Source: UBA1672 sp965263215
Lineage (GTDB): Bacteria; Pseudomonadota; Alphaproteobacteria; Micavibrionales; Micavibrionaceae
Direction of reading: 5' to 3'
NCBI GenBank assembly: GCA_965263215.1
Contig: OZ253663.1
Location: 558,001-622,000 of the forward strand
Length of the DNA stretch: 64,000 nt
Position 1 is the stretch's first letter. Each line of letters begins with the position of its first letter. Below the pieces are notes generated by a model. That model made no database searches. It saw nothing but the letters and a program-made list of their open reading frames with translations, and was not told the origin of the DNA. The translations under genes were made by a program, and so were the position numbers. Positions 17,868-26,480 of the stretch are shown piece after piece.

Positions 17868-18587
17868 TTAAAGAATAATTTTTATGATGAGCAGGGTGGC
17901 TGAACACGCGAGCAGGATTTCAACCGCCAGAAAGAATTTATCTTGCGGGATTTTATTGTGTAGTTTTTGCCCCGCATATAGGGCGAATAAAAATCCCGGA
18001 TAGGCCATCATGCTTGTCATGAATAAATCCCACGTTAGTAAGCCTGTACCAACTGTGCCGATCACACGTGGAATATTGGAGAGGATCAGGGTTGCGGTAA
18101 TACTGGCGCGAAACGCGGAAGATCCAACGACATGATCTTTCAGATATAGAATAAAAGCAGGGCCGCCACCGCCCATCATTGCGTTAAGCATGCCACCTAA
18201 AAACCCTGCGAGGTGTGCATCCCCCCATTCGATCAATCGGCCAAGCGGGTCGAATTTCGTGTGCTTACGCAGCAAATGCAAAATGATATAGGTCGCCAAA
18301 AGGCCGCGCATGACATCGCCGTTAAGGACGTTAAGCAGAGCAATACCCAGACAAACACCAATAATCATGGATGGAACCATCTTATAGATTGAAGGCCATT
18401 GAATGTCTTTGCGGATTGTCCAAATTAGTAACCCCATTGAAATTTGATAAATCATGACCATAGAAACAACGTCTTGTACTGGCATGAATAGGCTGAGTAG
18501 GGGGATACAAATCAAACCACCGCCAAAACCCAATAGGCTCTGTGCGAAAAAGGCAAAGGCGATAATGATGATGGTTAGTATAATCAT
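17868..18587 (-). CDS. TauE/SafE-family membrane transporter
   Basis: 239 residues with about seven or eight membrane helices. The N-terminal FFAQSLLGFGGGLICIPLL has the conserved GxGGG helix break. The second half repeats it as LGGMLNAMMGGGGPAFILYL. These duplicated motifs mark the TauE/SafE (DUF81) family, implicated in export of sulfite, sulfonates and related anions. The substrate is not known here. It lies 42 bases downstream of the position where the RsmB gene begins, on the same strand. Confidence 0.88.
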   Translation of the reverse strand: MIILTIIIIAFAFFAQSLLGFGGGLICIPLLSLFMPVQDVVSMVMIYQISMGLLIWTIRKDIQWPSIYKMVPSMIIGVCLGIALLNVLNGDVMRGLLATYIILHLLRKHTKFDPLGRLIEWGDAHLAGFLGGMLNAMMGGGGPAFILYLKDHVVGSSAFRASITATLILSNIPRVIGTVGTGLLTWDLFMTSMMAYPGFLFALYAGQKLHNKIPQDKFFLAVEILLACSATLLIIKIIL

Positions 18588-18623
18588 GGTTGCGTTTTAG
18601 GTATTGGTTTGATGGTCAAAAGA

Positions 18624-18655
18624 AAAACTCGGTGGCATAACGCACACCGAGTTTT
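18624..18655 (-). terminator. strong bidirectional-looking terminator
   Basis: AAAACTCGGTG (18624-18634) pairs with CACCGAGTTTT (18645-18655) around a 10-nt loop. On the minus strand it is followed by TTCTTTT and lies about 25 bases downstream of the Ala/Glu-rich gene stop. It separates that gene from the TauE gene. Confidence 0.85.
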
Positions 18656-18678
18656 CTCAAATGGTAATCAAAAACTGA

Positions 18679-19125
18679 TTAGTGAGCAGCTTTCTCAGCA
18701 GCGTCTTCAGCTTTTTCTGCAGCATCTTCAACAGCTTCAGCGGCATCTTCAGCAGTTTCTTCTACAGCTTCAGCGGCTTCGCCAGCTTCAGTTTCAGTAG
18801 AAGCAGCTTCTTCAGCAGCGTCAACAGCATCTTCAGTCGCTTCAGCAGCGTCCTCAGCAGCCTCTTCAGCAGCTTCAGTTGCTTCTTCACCAGCAGCAGT
18901 CACTGTTTCAGCAGCTTCTTCTGCAGTGTTAGCAGCAGCTTCAGTTGCTTCTTCAGCAGCCTCAGTAGCAGCTTCAACAGCTTCGCCAGCTTTTTCTTTT
19001 ACTGTTTCAGCAACAGCAGCAGCTTTTTCAGTTGGTGCTTCGATACCAGCTTCTACAGATACAGAAGTGTACACAAACAAACCAACAGCAGCCAAAGCGG
19101 CAAATGTTAAGAAGTACTTAGTCAT
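18679..19125 (-). CDS. membrane-anchored or secreted Ala/Glu-rich helical repeat protein
   Basis: 148 residues from the ATG at 19125, which has GAGGAAAC upstream; a longer frame from 19158 adds 11 residues. An N-terminal hydrophobic helix (about 4-22, FLTFAALAAVGLFVYTSV) is followed by about 120 residues made almost entirely of Ala, Glu, Thr, Val and Asp in short repeats such as EEATEAAEEAAEDAAEA. The pattern predicts one long amphipathic or coiled-coil helix, similar in composition to LEA-like, phasin-like or Lpp-like proteins. I cannot assign a family. The reverse-strand ORFs here are artefacts of the GCN-rich repeats. It has its own terminator. Confidence 0.75.
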   Translation of the reverse strand: MTKYFLTFAALAAVGLFVYTSVSVEAGIEAPTEKAAAVAETVKEKAGEAVEAATEAAEEATEAAANTAEEAAETVTAAGEEATEAAEEAAEDAAEATEDAVDAAEEAASTETEAGEAAEAVEETAEDAAEAVEDAAEKAEDAAEKAAH

Positions 19126-19234
19126 GATAGTTTCCTCATATTGTTTTATTTCACTCAAAACGTTAATTTTGAGCGTTCACTACTATGCTCATTTTGAATA
19201 TTTTTGCAAGTTTCTTAGTGATTCTGGCGTAAGC

Positions 19235-20719
19235 CTATGATTCTGTGCGGTAATTTGGCGCCTCACGTGTGATTGTCACGTCATGAACATGGGATTCTTT
19301 GAACCCCGCGCCCGTCATACGGACAAATTCCGATTTTTCACGCATTTCCTTAACCGTGGCGCATCCTGTGTAGCCCATAGACGCTCGTAAGCCACCCACC
19401 ATCTGGTGAAGAACGTTACCAATCGGCCCTTTATAAGGAACACGCCCTTCAATGCCCTCGGGGACGAGTTTGTTTGACTGGTTCACATTGCCTTGGAAGT
19501 AACGATCAGCCGATCCCTTAACCATAGCACCGACAGACCCCATACCGCGATATGATTTATAAGAGCGACCCTGATAGAGAATCACTTCACCGGGAGCTTC
19601 GTCTGTTCCGGCAAAGACACCCCCCATCATGGCGGCGCGTGCACCCGCGGCGATGGCTTTGGCGAAATCACCAGAATATTTGATGCCGCCATCGGCAATG
19701 ACAGGAACGCCTTTTTTCTCGCATACGGAAACGACATCCATAATGGCGGTTAATTGTGGCACGCCCACACCGGCAACCACGCGCGTCGTACATATAGAGC
19801 CCGGGCCAATTCCAACCTTGATGGCGTTCGCACCTGCATTGATGAGTGCGTTGGCAGCGTCAGCCGTGGCGACGTTTCCGGCCATGATCTGCAGATCTTT
19901 ATTGTCTTTGCGAATTGCGGCAACCGTATCAATGACGGCTTTTGAGTGACCATGCGCCGTATCAACGACAACCAGATCCAACCCTGCAGCGGCCAGAGCA
20001 GCAGCGCGTTGAACACCATTAATATCACCTGTGCCTACTGCAGCGGCAGCACGCAGACGATCATCAGAATCTTTTGTCGCAACAGGGAATAGCTTTGATT
20101 TTTCAATATCTTTAACGGTCATTAAGCCAATACAGCGATTGGCATCATCAACAAGCAACAGTTTTTCAATGCGGTGCTTATGCAACAGTTTCTTTGCATC
20201 TTCTTTGGAGATGTCCGCGGTCACTGTTACCAAATCTTTGGTGGTCATTAATTCCTTGATGGGCTGGGCTTCGTCATCCGCGAACCGTAAATCACGGTTG
20301 GTTAGGATACCTACAAGCGTGCCGTCATCTTCGGTCACCGGAAAGCCTGATATGTTATATCGGCTCATCAATTCCCACGCATCGCCTAGCTTGGCATCGG
20401 GGCGCACTGTGATCGGGTCAAGAACCATGGCGGATTCAAATCTTTTGACTTTACGTACCATGGCGGCTTGTTCTTCAATCTCCATATTTCGGTGCATCAC
20501 ACCGATGCCGCCATTTTGTGCCATTGCAATTGCCATATCGACACCTGTGACAGTATCCATAGCCGCCGACAAGATCGGAATGTTTAAACGGATGGTTTCT
20601 GTCAGTTGTGTTGATGTATCAACTTGGTTGGGTTGAACATCTGATTCTCCGGGCAGAAGCAACACATCGTCGAAAGTGAAAGCCTCACGGATTTTTGATG
20701 GATCTTTAATTCGGGACAT
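19235..20719 (-). CDS. guaB: inosine-5'-monophosphate dehydrogenase
   Basis: 494 residues. It begins with TFDDVLLLPGES and contains two CBS domains at about 95-205 inserted in the TIM barrel. The NAD/IMP site includes VDTAHGHSK near 253 and the catalytic loop IGPGSICTTR with Cys310, then the flap around YKSYRGMGSVGAM. It oxidises IMP to XMP, the step before GuaA. GGAGG lies 8 bases upstream of the start. CBS domains are the likely site of adenine/guanine nucleotide feedback. Confidence 0.97.
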   Translation of the reverse strand: MSRIKDPSKIREAFTFDDVLLLPGESDVQPNQVDTSTQLTETIRLNIPILSAAMDTVTGVDMAIAMAQNGGIGVMHRNMEIEEQAAMVRKVKRFESAMVLDPITVRPDAKLGDAWELMSRYNISGFPVTEDDGTLVGILTNRDLRFADDEAQPIKELMTTKDLVTVTADISKEDAKKLLHKHRIEKLLLVDDANRCIGLMTVKDIEKSKLFPVATKDSDDRLRAAAAVGTGDINGVQRAAALAAAGLDLVVVDTAHGHSKAVIDTVAAIRKDNKDLQIMAGNVATADAANALINAGANAIKVGIGPGSICTTRVVAGVGVPQLTAIMDVVSVCEKKGVPVIADGGIKYSGDFAKAIAAGARAAMMGGVFAGTDEAPGEVILYQGRSYKSYRGMGSVGAMVKGSADRYFQGNVNQSNKLVPEGIEGRVPYKGPIGNVLHQMVGGLRASMGYTGCATVKEMREKSEFVRMTGAGFKESHVHDVTITREAPNYRTES

Positions 20720-20766
20720 AACGCAAACCTCCAGCAGTTCTTTAAACAGGCGAAATTTGCAAGTGA

Positions 20767-20794
20767 GTTATAGCGTATTTTCCAAAGATGTAAA
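20767..20794 (-). promoter_or_regulatory. candidate guaB promoter
   Basis: On the minus strand, TTTACA (20789-20794) and TATAAC (20767-20772) are separated by 16 bases, about 48 bases before the guaB start. A 7-bp inverted repeat AGTTTGA/TCAAACT (20794-20821) abuts the -35 element and could be an operator. Confidence 0.35.
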
Positions 20795-20909
20795 GTTTGA
20801 AATTAACAGGAGTCTCAAACTACATAAAATTGTTATGGAAAATAACGATTTATTAGCTTTCTTAAGATATCATTAAATCTGCACAACAATTAGGTATAGG
20901 TGGGCAAAA

Positions 20910-21476
20910 ATGATACCAAGCAAAGGTATTGCATCGATGTATGCAAAAATCATGGGCGATCAAACGCTCTTGGCCATGGCTCAAGGTAATCTTCTGAGTA
21001 ATCTTGCAAGAGTAGGCAAAGTAAGAACACACACATTTATTGCGTTTAACGGACAAACAGAATACGGCATCAGTCAAAATTACGGGGCTGAGCGCTATTA
21101 TTCATGGGAGGATACGACCATTGATTGTCGCAATGCTCCGAATTTAGCAAACAGCGATAGAATTAAGACGTTAGATGATGCTTTATCTGAGAACGCACGA
21201 TTTAAGAAATTTAAAGCGGACATAGAAAAGCGCATGAATGGCTATGTCACAGTAGAACCATTTCATAGCGTTCTGCGCGGTGAAGAAAATATGCGCTATA
21301 ATATCAAGCGAAAATCTAAAATTGAAGATTTTGATATTATCCGTGTTGGTGTTCGTTTAACGGCGCGTGATGAAGATGCGTTTAAGGCAGGCTTGCATGC
21401 GCTTAAGGATATGGATAATCCGTTTAAAATTAAAACACGTGCTCTTAATCCTAAGCCTGATTTGCAAATGGCATAA
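20910..21476 (+). CDS. hypothetical protein, 188 residues
   Basis: ATG start with TAGGTGGGC about 8 bases upstream. The product is soluble, mixed alpha/beta and basic. Distinct segments are GQTEYGISQNYGAERYYSWE near residue 50 and IRVGVRLTARDEDAFKAGLH near 145. No signal peptide, membrane helix or catalytic motif is evident, and I do not recognise the family. It converges with rlmE, with a possible shared hairpin between them. Confidence 0.65.
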   Translation: MIPSKGIASMYAKIMGDQTLLAMAQGNLLSNLARVGKVRTHTFIAFNGQTEYGISQNYGAERYYSWEDTTIDCRNAPNLANSDRIKTLDDALSENARFKKFKADIEKRMNGYVTVEPFHSVLRGEENMRYNIKRKSKIEDFDIIRVGVRLTARDEDAFKAGLHALKDMDNPFKIKTRALNPKPDLQMA

Positions 21477-21504
21477 ATCAGCACTTAAATCATTTAAAAA
21501 AATC

Positions 21505-21543
21505 GGGCCATATTTTTTTAAATCGGGCTCAATTTTATGGCCC
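21505..21543. terminator. possible hairpin between convergent genes
   Basis: GGGCCATA (21505-21512) is an exact inverted repeat of TATGGCCC (21536-21543), with a 23-nt T- and A-rich interior containing a second copy of AAATCGGGC. The long loop makes it a weak terminator candidate for the 188-residue ORF and rlmE. Confidence 0.35.
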
Positions 21544-21551
21544 AAGCATGG

Positions 21552-22223
21552 CTAATCCTCTTTTCCCTTAAACCCTGTGGCGACCAAATATTGTTCGGCA
21601 CTTTCTTTGCGGCTTGCAGGTGGTTTTACATGTTTGACGGTTTTGAAAGACTTTTTCATTTCTTTCAATAAATCACTCTGCGCACCACCTTGAAAAACTT
21701 TGGCAATGAAAACGCCGTCATCTTTCAGCACTTCGCAGGCGAAATAATAGGCGGCCTCGACCACAGCCATGATGCGTATATGGTCGGTTTGTTTGTGGCC
21801 TGTCGTATTAGGTGCCATATCACTCATGACAATATCTGCCTTTCCGTCATCAGACGTTTTTTCCAACTCTTCTTTCAAAACGTCTGGTGCATCGTCATCC
21901 ATAAAGTCCATTTCAAAGGCTACCATATCGGCCATTTCATCCATCGGCAGCAGGTCAATGGCAATAACTTTGCATCCTTTTTCTGTGGCGATTTGACACC
22001 AACCACCAGGCGCGGCACCAAGGTCGATGATTGTTGCGCCCGGTTTCAAGCATTTGAGTTTTTCGTCAATTTCCTTAAGCTTGAACGCCGCCCGACCGCG
22101 GTAACCGTATTTTTCGGCTTCCGCGATATAGGGGTCATTCAACTGCCTGTTTAACCAGCGCGTCGATGAATTTTTACGACCTTTGGCGGTTTTAACCTTT
22201 GTTTTTGGTTTATTGCGTGACAT
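21552..22223 (-). CDS. rlmE: 23S rRNA 2'-O-ribose U2552 methyltransferase
   Basis: 223 residues. It has the RrmJ/FtsJ signature RGRAAFKLKEIDEKL with the catalytic Lys, the SAM motif IIDLGAAPGGWCQIA, VMSDMAPNTTGHKQTDH with the catalytic Asp, and the final Lys in FIAKVFQGG. The Lys-Asp-Lys-Glu tetrad is that of RlmE. Basic N-terminal residues (about 1-25) extend the usual start and likely bind RNA. Its start is 13 bases from the stop of the small membrane protein gene upstream on the same strand. Confidence 0.95.
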   Translation of the reverse strand: MSRNKPKTKVKTAKGRKNSSTRWLNRQLNDPYIAEAEKYGYRGRAAFKLKEIDEKLKCLKPGATIIDLGAAPGGWCQIATEKGCKVIAIDLLPMDEMADMVAFEMDFMDDDAPDVLKEELEKTSDDGKADIVMSDMAPNTTGHKQTDHIRIMAVVEAAYYFACEVLKDDGVFIAKVFQGGAQSDLLKEMKKSFKTVKHVKPPASRKESAEQYLVATGFKGKED

Positions 22224-22236
22224 GAGTGATCCTTTC

Positions 22237-22584
22237 CTACAAGACCATAAAAATGGAGCCGATCAAAAAGATCATAAAGAAAAATGAAAGGCTTGCCGCC
22301 ATAAAAACGACGCCCCTTGTTTGTGATGAGAAATGCGCCATCAGTAAAAACAGAACATAAAAGAAGCTTGAAACTGCGAGTAAGCGCGTGTGGACATTTA
22401 TCGTCATATAACCGATAATACCGAATTCGTAGCCAATATGAGTCATAATTTCGGATTGGAGACGAATAAGAATCATAGTGCTGATGACGAACCCCAACGC
22501 CCACCAACGATGCTTTTTGTGGACACCAAAAAATAAAATCGGTATCCAAATAATATCTATCCAGTAATAAATCAGGTCATCCAT
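22237..22584 (-). CDS. small integral membrane protein
   Basis: 115 residues that are nearly all hydrophobic, with about four predicted helices separated by short polar turns such as HKKHRW and SSQTRG. There is no signal peptide and no family I recognise. The gene lies just upstream of rlmE on the same strand and is divergent from the BepA-like gene, so it may be the first gene of an rlmE transcript. Confidence 0.6.
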   Translation of the reverse strand: MDDLIYYWIDIIWIPILFFGVHKKHRWWALGFVISTMILIRLQSEIMTHIGYEFGIIGYMTINVHTRLLAVSSFFYVLFLLMAHFSSQTRGVVFMAASLSFFFMIFLIGSIFMVL

Positions 22585-22601
22585 ACGAATGAGTTTATGA
22601 C

Positions 22602-23969
22602 ATGCAATGTTTTAAAGACAGATTAAAAATAGTTTTTGTTGGCCTGATCCTTTGTTTGATTTTGGTTCCTGTTCGTGCGCATGCACAGCAAAAAGCGCCT
22701 AGCCTGATCAGGGACACAGAAATTGAAACAATTTTGAAGGAATGGGGCGCGCCAGTTTTTGAGGCCGCCGGCCTGAACCCAAGCAGCGTTAACATTATTT
22801 TGGTGCAGAGCGATGTGCTAAACGCCTTTGTGGCAGGTGGCCCGAATATATTCATATATACCGGCCTTATCAGTAAAACAGAAAACCCCGGTGAATTAAT
22901 TGGCGTATTGGCGCATGAAACGGGGCATATTGCGGGTGGGCATCTTATTCAAACGCGCGACGCTATGGAGCGTGCATCGTATGAGAGTATTATTGGGACG
23001 ATATTGGGTGTGGGCGCAGCCATTGTCAGTGGTGATGCCGGTGCAGTACCAGCGATTTCGCTTGGCGGTAGTGCAATCGCGCAACGTAAATTTTTGGCAC
23101 ATAGCCGCGTACAAGAATCGAGCGCGGATCAGGCGGCTTTAAGCTTTTTAGAAAAGGCGAAAATTAATCCGCAAGGGTTATCAAGCTTTATGGATAAGCT
23201 GAAGGCCGAAATATACATGCCTGAAAATCAACAAAGTGAATATGTACGCACGCACCCGCTCGTGGATAACCGAATAGAGGCCTTGCAGCGCCGAATAGAT
23301 GATTCCGCTTACAAAAACGCACCTTATCCGCAAAAATGGTTAGATCAGCATGCGCGCATGAAGGCGAAGCTGATTGGGTTTATCAATCCGGGACAAATTC
23401 CATGGGTTTATAATGATCAGGATCAATCAATCCCTGCGCAATATGCGCGTTCAATTGCTGCATATCGTAATAATCAAGTTGAGAGCGCCTTAAAGCAGGT
23501 TGATTTGTTGCTCGCAGAGGAGCCTGAAAATCCATATTTTTTAGAATTAAAAGGTCAGATGCTCGTAGATTTTGGTAGAGTAAAAGAAGCATTGCCATAC
23601 TACAGGCGTGCGTCAAGTCTGTTACCAGAAGAGCCGCTTTTGCGTATTGCTCTGGCACATGCCCTTATTGAGTCGACATCACAGAATGATCGAAAAGTCC
23701 TGAGCGAAGCAGTTGAACATTTGGAGCGCGCACTTAGGGATGAGCCGCGCTCCTCTAGGATTCACAGGTTGTTGGCGACGGCGTACGGACGATTAGGGCA
23801 GGACAATAAAGCGAAGATACATCTTGCTGAAGAAGCGGTTTTACAGAGGCATTTTGCTTATGCTACGCAACATGTTGAAGCTGTTTTAGTCAGCGAGCCG
23901 GAAGGCTCAGCAGTTTGGATTCAGGCGAAAGATATACTTTCTTTTATAAAAACCGTTAAAAATGGGTGA
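22602..23969 (+). CDS. BepA-like periplasmic M48 metalloprotease with TPR repeats
   Basis: 455 residues. The signal peptide ends near RAHAQQ (about residue 28). The M48 domain has HETGH at 105-109 and the third ligand in ESSADQAAL near 178. Residues about 275-450 form tetratricopeptide repeats. This is the architecture of E. coli BepA/YfgC, which degrades or chaperones outer-membrane proteins such as LptD at the BAM complex. It should therefore act on outer-membrane assembly in the periplasm. Two DsbA-like thiol proteins are encoded directly downstream. Confidence 0.9.
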   Translation: MQCFKDRLKIVFVGLILCLILVPVRAHAQQKAPSLIRDTEIETILKEWGAPVFEAAGLNPSSVNIILVQSDVLNAFVAGGPNIFIYTGLISKTENPGELIGVLAHETGHIAGGHLIQTRDAMERASYESIIGTILGVGAAIVSGDAGAVPAISLGGSAIAQRKFLAHSRVQESSADQAALSFLEKAKINPQGLSSFMDKLKAEIYMPENQQSEYVRTHPLVDNRIEALQRRIDDSAYKNAPYPQKWLDQHARMKAKLIGFINPGQIPWVYNDQDQSIPAQYARSIAAYRNNQVESALKQVDLLLAEEPENPYFLELKGQMLVDFGRVKEALPYYRRASSLLPEEPLLRIALAHALIESTSQNDRKVLSEAVEHLERALRDEPRSSRIHRLLATAYGRLGQDNKAKIHLAEEAVLQRHFAYATQHVEAVLVSEPEGSAVWIQAKDILSFIKTVKNG

Positions 23970-24028
23970 CTTTTTCCGAATAGTAACGAATATTGTAATA
24001 ACAATTGATCTAAGCAAGGAGTAGAAAC

Positions 24029-24802
24029 TTGAATATCTCACTTAAAAAAATGAAATTTTTGGCGTTAACTGCGGGCGTATGTGCCGTTGCGATAAGCGCA
24101 GGTATACAGTCTGCGCAGGCGGCTGAGAGTTTTACGCCGGATCAGAAAAAAGAGATGGAAGTTTTATTCAAGGAATATATTACGAATAATCCTGAGCTTA
24201 TCTTGGAATCAGTTCGGAAATATCAGGAAGATCAAGAGCGCAAAGTTATGCAAAGCGCGCAAGAAAACTTGAAGGAATATCAATCATTCTTCGCGCAAGA
24301 TGATATTCCAATGGCAGGGAATCCTGAAGGTGACGTTACAGTTGTTGAATTTTTCGATTATAATTGCGGTTATTGTAAAAAAGCGTTTGAAGATGTTCAA
24401 AAAATCATTGAGGAGGACGCAAATGTACGCGTAGTTCTTATGGATATGCCGATTTTGAGCCCGTCATCTGCAAAAATGGCAAATATTTCTCTGGCTGCGC
24501 ATAAGCAAGGTAAGTATTTTGAGACGCACCGTGCCCTGATGGATTATCGTGGTAGTCAAAGCGACGAAGCATTTTACAAAGTTGCTTCTGATGTTGGTTT
24601 AGATATGGAGAAACTGAAAGCGGATGTCCAGAGCTCTGATGTTCAAACATTTATCACGAAATCGAAAAACATGGCACAGGCGCTCGGTGTTCGCGGTACG
24701 CCGGGTTTTGTGATTGGTGATAAGGTCTATCCCGGTTATATCGGTATCGAGGCAATGCGCAATGCAATTAAAGAAGCGCGTGCAGCGAACGCTAAGAACT
24801 AA
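24029..24802 (+). CDS. DsbA-family thioredoxin-fold protein
   Basis: 257 residues with a TTG start at 24029, supported by AAGGAG nine bases upstream. The signal peptide is cleaved near SAQA-AES (about residue 31). An N-terminal helical segment (about 36-90) precedes the thioredoxin fold. This is the layout of ScsC and the DsbA-like proteins of alphaproteobacteria, in which the N-terminal segment oligomerises. The active site CGYC is at 113-116 and the cis-Pro loop is RGTPGFVIG. It could act as disulfide oxidase or isomerase in the periplasm. Confidence 0.88.
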   Translation: MNISLKKMKFLALTAGVCAVAISAGIQSAQAAESFTPDQKKEMEVLFKEYITNNPELILESVRKYQEDQERKVMQSAQENLKEYQSFFAQDDIPMAGNPEGDVTVVEFFDYNCGYCKKAFEDVQKIIEEDANVRVVLMDMPILSPSSAKMANISLAAHKQGKYFETHRALMDYRGSQSDEAFYKVASDVGLDMEKLKADVQSSDVQTFITKSKNMAQALGVRGTPGFVIGDKVYPGYIGIEAMRNAIKEARAANAKN

Positions 24803-24837
24803 GAGCATACGGCAAGTTTTAAGGAACGATATATCAG

Positions 24838-25446
24838 ATGAAACGGACGCATATCATACTTCTGGTCCTTTTGGTCTCGGCGTTGTCATATTTGTTTTAT
24901 GTGCATACTAAAAACGTCAATGAACAGTTGGCGCTTATTTATGATGTGCCCGGTAAGTACACAATGACGTCGCCGAATGCTGATGTAACTATTCTGGATT
25001 TCAATAATTATAATTGCGAGCATTGCCGAACGCTTCACCCTGTTCTTAAGGAGGCTATGGAGCGTGACGGACGAGTGCGTTATATTTCCAGAACAGTGTC
25101 TTGGGCGGACGGTGATTGGGGTAAGGAGCTTGTTTCTGCGCCCTATGCGGCAGGGGAGCAAGGTAAATTTATCGAAATGCATGATGCTATATACGAAAAT
25201 TGGCCTGTTACTAGTCGTGATCAATTATATGAAATAGCATCAGAAATTGGCCTCGACACAAAGAAGCTCAGTCGTGATTTATCCCGATCAGATATACAGG
25301 CGTGGGCAGATACTAACTTTAAATTTTTCAAGGATTGGGGTATTCGCGGCACACCAACTTTAATTATTGGAAAAAAGTTTTATCGCCCGAAAGCCGGTGG
25401 CCCAACGGTAGAAGGGCTACTCGAGCAATTTGATAAGGCAAGATAA
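24838..25446 (+). CDS. second DsbA-family thioredoxin-fold protein, membrane-anchored
   Basis: 202 residues starting 35 bases after the preceding DsbA-like gene. An N-terminal hydrophobic helix (about 6-22) without a clear cleavage site suggests an inner-membrane anchor. The active site is CEHC at 60-63 and the cis-Pro loop is RGTPTLIIG. It lacks the long N-terminal helical segment of its neighbour, so the pair has probably split roles, for example oxidase and isomerase or different client sets. That division is inference. Confidence 0.85.
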   Translation: MKRTHIILLVLLVSALSYLFYVHTKNVNEQLALIYDVPGKYTMTSPNADVTILDFNNYNCEHCRTLHPVLKEAMERDGRVRYISRTVSWADGDWGKELVSAPYAAGEQGKFIEMHDAIYENWPVTSRDQLYEIASEIGLDTKKLSRDLSRSDIQAWADTNFKFFKDWGIRGTPTLIIGKKFYRPKAGGPTVEGLLEQFDKAR

Positions 25447-25484
25447 GTTTGTTAAGCCTTGGTCTCAAGAGATAGTTATAAGTC

Positions 25485-25916
25485 ATGAAATCGATATTGA
25501 TTCTTAACGGCCCGAATTTAAACATGCTTGGGCGCAGAGAGCCTGAAATATATGGGCATCAAACATTATCTGATATTGAAACGCTCTGCCAAGAAAGTGC
25601 AAAAGAATTGGGTTTGTCGGTTGATTTCAGGCAATCCAACCATGAAGGCCAGCTTGTTCATTGGATACAAGAATCAATTGATCATTCTGATGGCATTATT
25701 ATTAATGCGGCCGCCTATACTCATACGTCAGTGGCCATTCACGATGCGTTGAAATTATTGGCTTGTCCGATTATCGAGGTGCATTTATCCGATCCCAAAA
25801 AACGTGAGGATTTTCGTCATTTTTCATATATTGAAACGATTGCAACAGCGGTAATTTCTGGGCAGGGTGCCGATGGTTATGTGCAAGCCTTAAAAAAACT
25901 CAGTGAAGTTTTATAG
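25485..25916 (+). CDS. aroQ: 3-dehydroquinate dehydratase, type II
   Basis: 143 residues with the complete type II pattern: ILNGPNLNMLGRREPEIYG, with the lid Arg and catalytic Tyr, DFRQSNHEGQLV, INAAAYTHTSVAIHDAL and EVHLSDPKKREDFRHFSY. The enzyme makes 3-dehydroshikimate in the shikimate pathway. It is followed by accB and accC, a neighbourhood common in proteobacteria. Confidence 0.97.
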   Translation: MKSILILNGPNLNMLGRREPEIYGHQTLSDIETLCQESAKELGLSVDFRQSNHEGQLVHWIQESIDHSDGIIINAAAYTHTSVAIHDALKLLACPIIEVHLSDPKKREDFRHFSYIETIATAVISGQGADGYVQALKKLSEVL

Positions 25917-25933
25917 TAAATTATCTCAAAGCT

Positions 25934-25962
25934 TTGACATTCGATCATAACTTTTGTATTCA
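25934..25962 (+). promoter_or_regulatory. sigma-70-like promoter of accBC
   Basis: TTGACA (25934-25939), a 17-base spacer, and TATTCA (25957-25962), located about 48 bases before the accB start codon. It would allow accBC expression independent of aroQ. Confidence 0.5.
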
Positions 25963-26009
25963 GGTGTCTGGCTAACAACATTGTAAAACAACAACAATAA
26001 GATTTATCG

Positions 26010-26462
26010 ATGAAAATTGATTCCGATGCGATCAGAGAATTAGCTGATCTTTTAAATGAAACAGGTCTCACAGAGGTTGAGGTCGCCGATGGTGATAAAG
26101 TTATCAGGGTAAGCAAGGGCAGCACAGTTATTGCGGGTGGTGGTGTACCTGCCGTGAATATGTCGTCTGATCCTGCTGTGCCGCAACAGGCAAGCCTTGA
26201 GGCACCCGCCGCCGTTGCGTCCGCGCATCCTGGTTCTGTGAAGTCACCTATGGTTGGGACTGCGTATTTACAGTCTGAGCCTGGAGAGCCTCCCTTTGTT
26301 TCTAAGGGAACAAGCGTTAATGCAGGGGATACTTTATTAATTATCGAAGCCATGAAGGTTATGAACCCAATCAAGGCCGAAACATCGGGAACGGTTACGC
26401 AAGTTCTTGTAGAGAACGGCGAGCCTGTTGAGTTTGGCGATGTTTTGTTGGTCATTGAATAA
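26010..26462 (+). CDS. accB: biotin carboxyl carrier protein of acetyl-CoA carboxylase
   Basis: 150 residues. An N-terminal helix/strand domain is followed by an Ala/Pro-rich linker (about 52-75) and the biotinyl domain, with the biotinylated Lys116 in EAMKVMNP. It carries carboxybiotin between AccC and the AccAD transferase in fatty-acid synthesis. It lies 18 bases before accC, as usual. Confidence 0.97.
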   Translation: MKIDSDAIRELADLLNETGLTEVEVADGDKVIRVSKGSTVIAGGGVPAVNMSSDPAVPQQASLEAPAAVASAHPGSVKSPMVGTAYLQSEPGEPPFVSKGTSVNAGDTLLIIEAMKVMNPIKAETSGTVTQVLVENGEPVEFGDVLLVIE

Positions 26463-26480
26463 CATTTTTGTTAGGTATCC

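Noticed and set aside
18682..19110. Ser/Phe-rich plus-strand ORF of 142 residues
   Set aside because: A mirror of Ala/Glu repeats on the other strand. The minus-strand frame has a signal helix, ribosome site and terminator.
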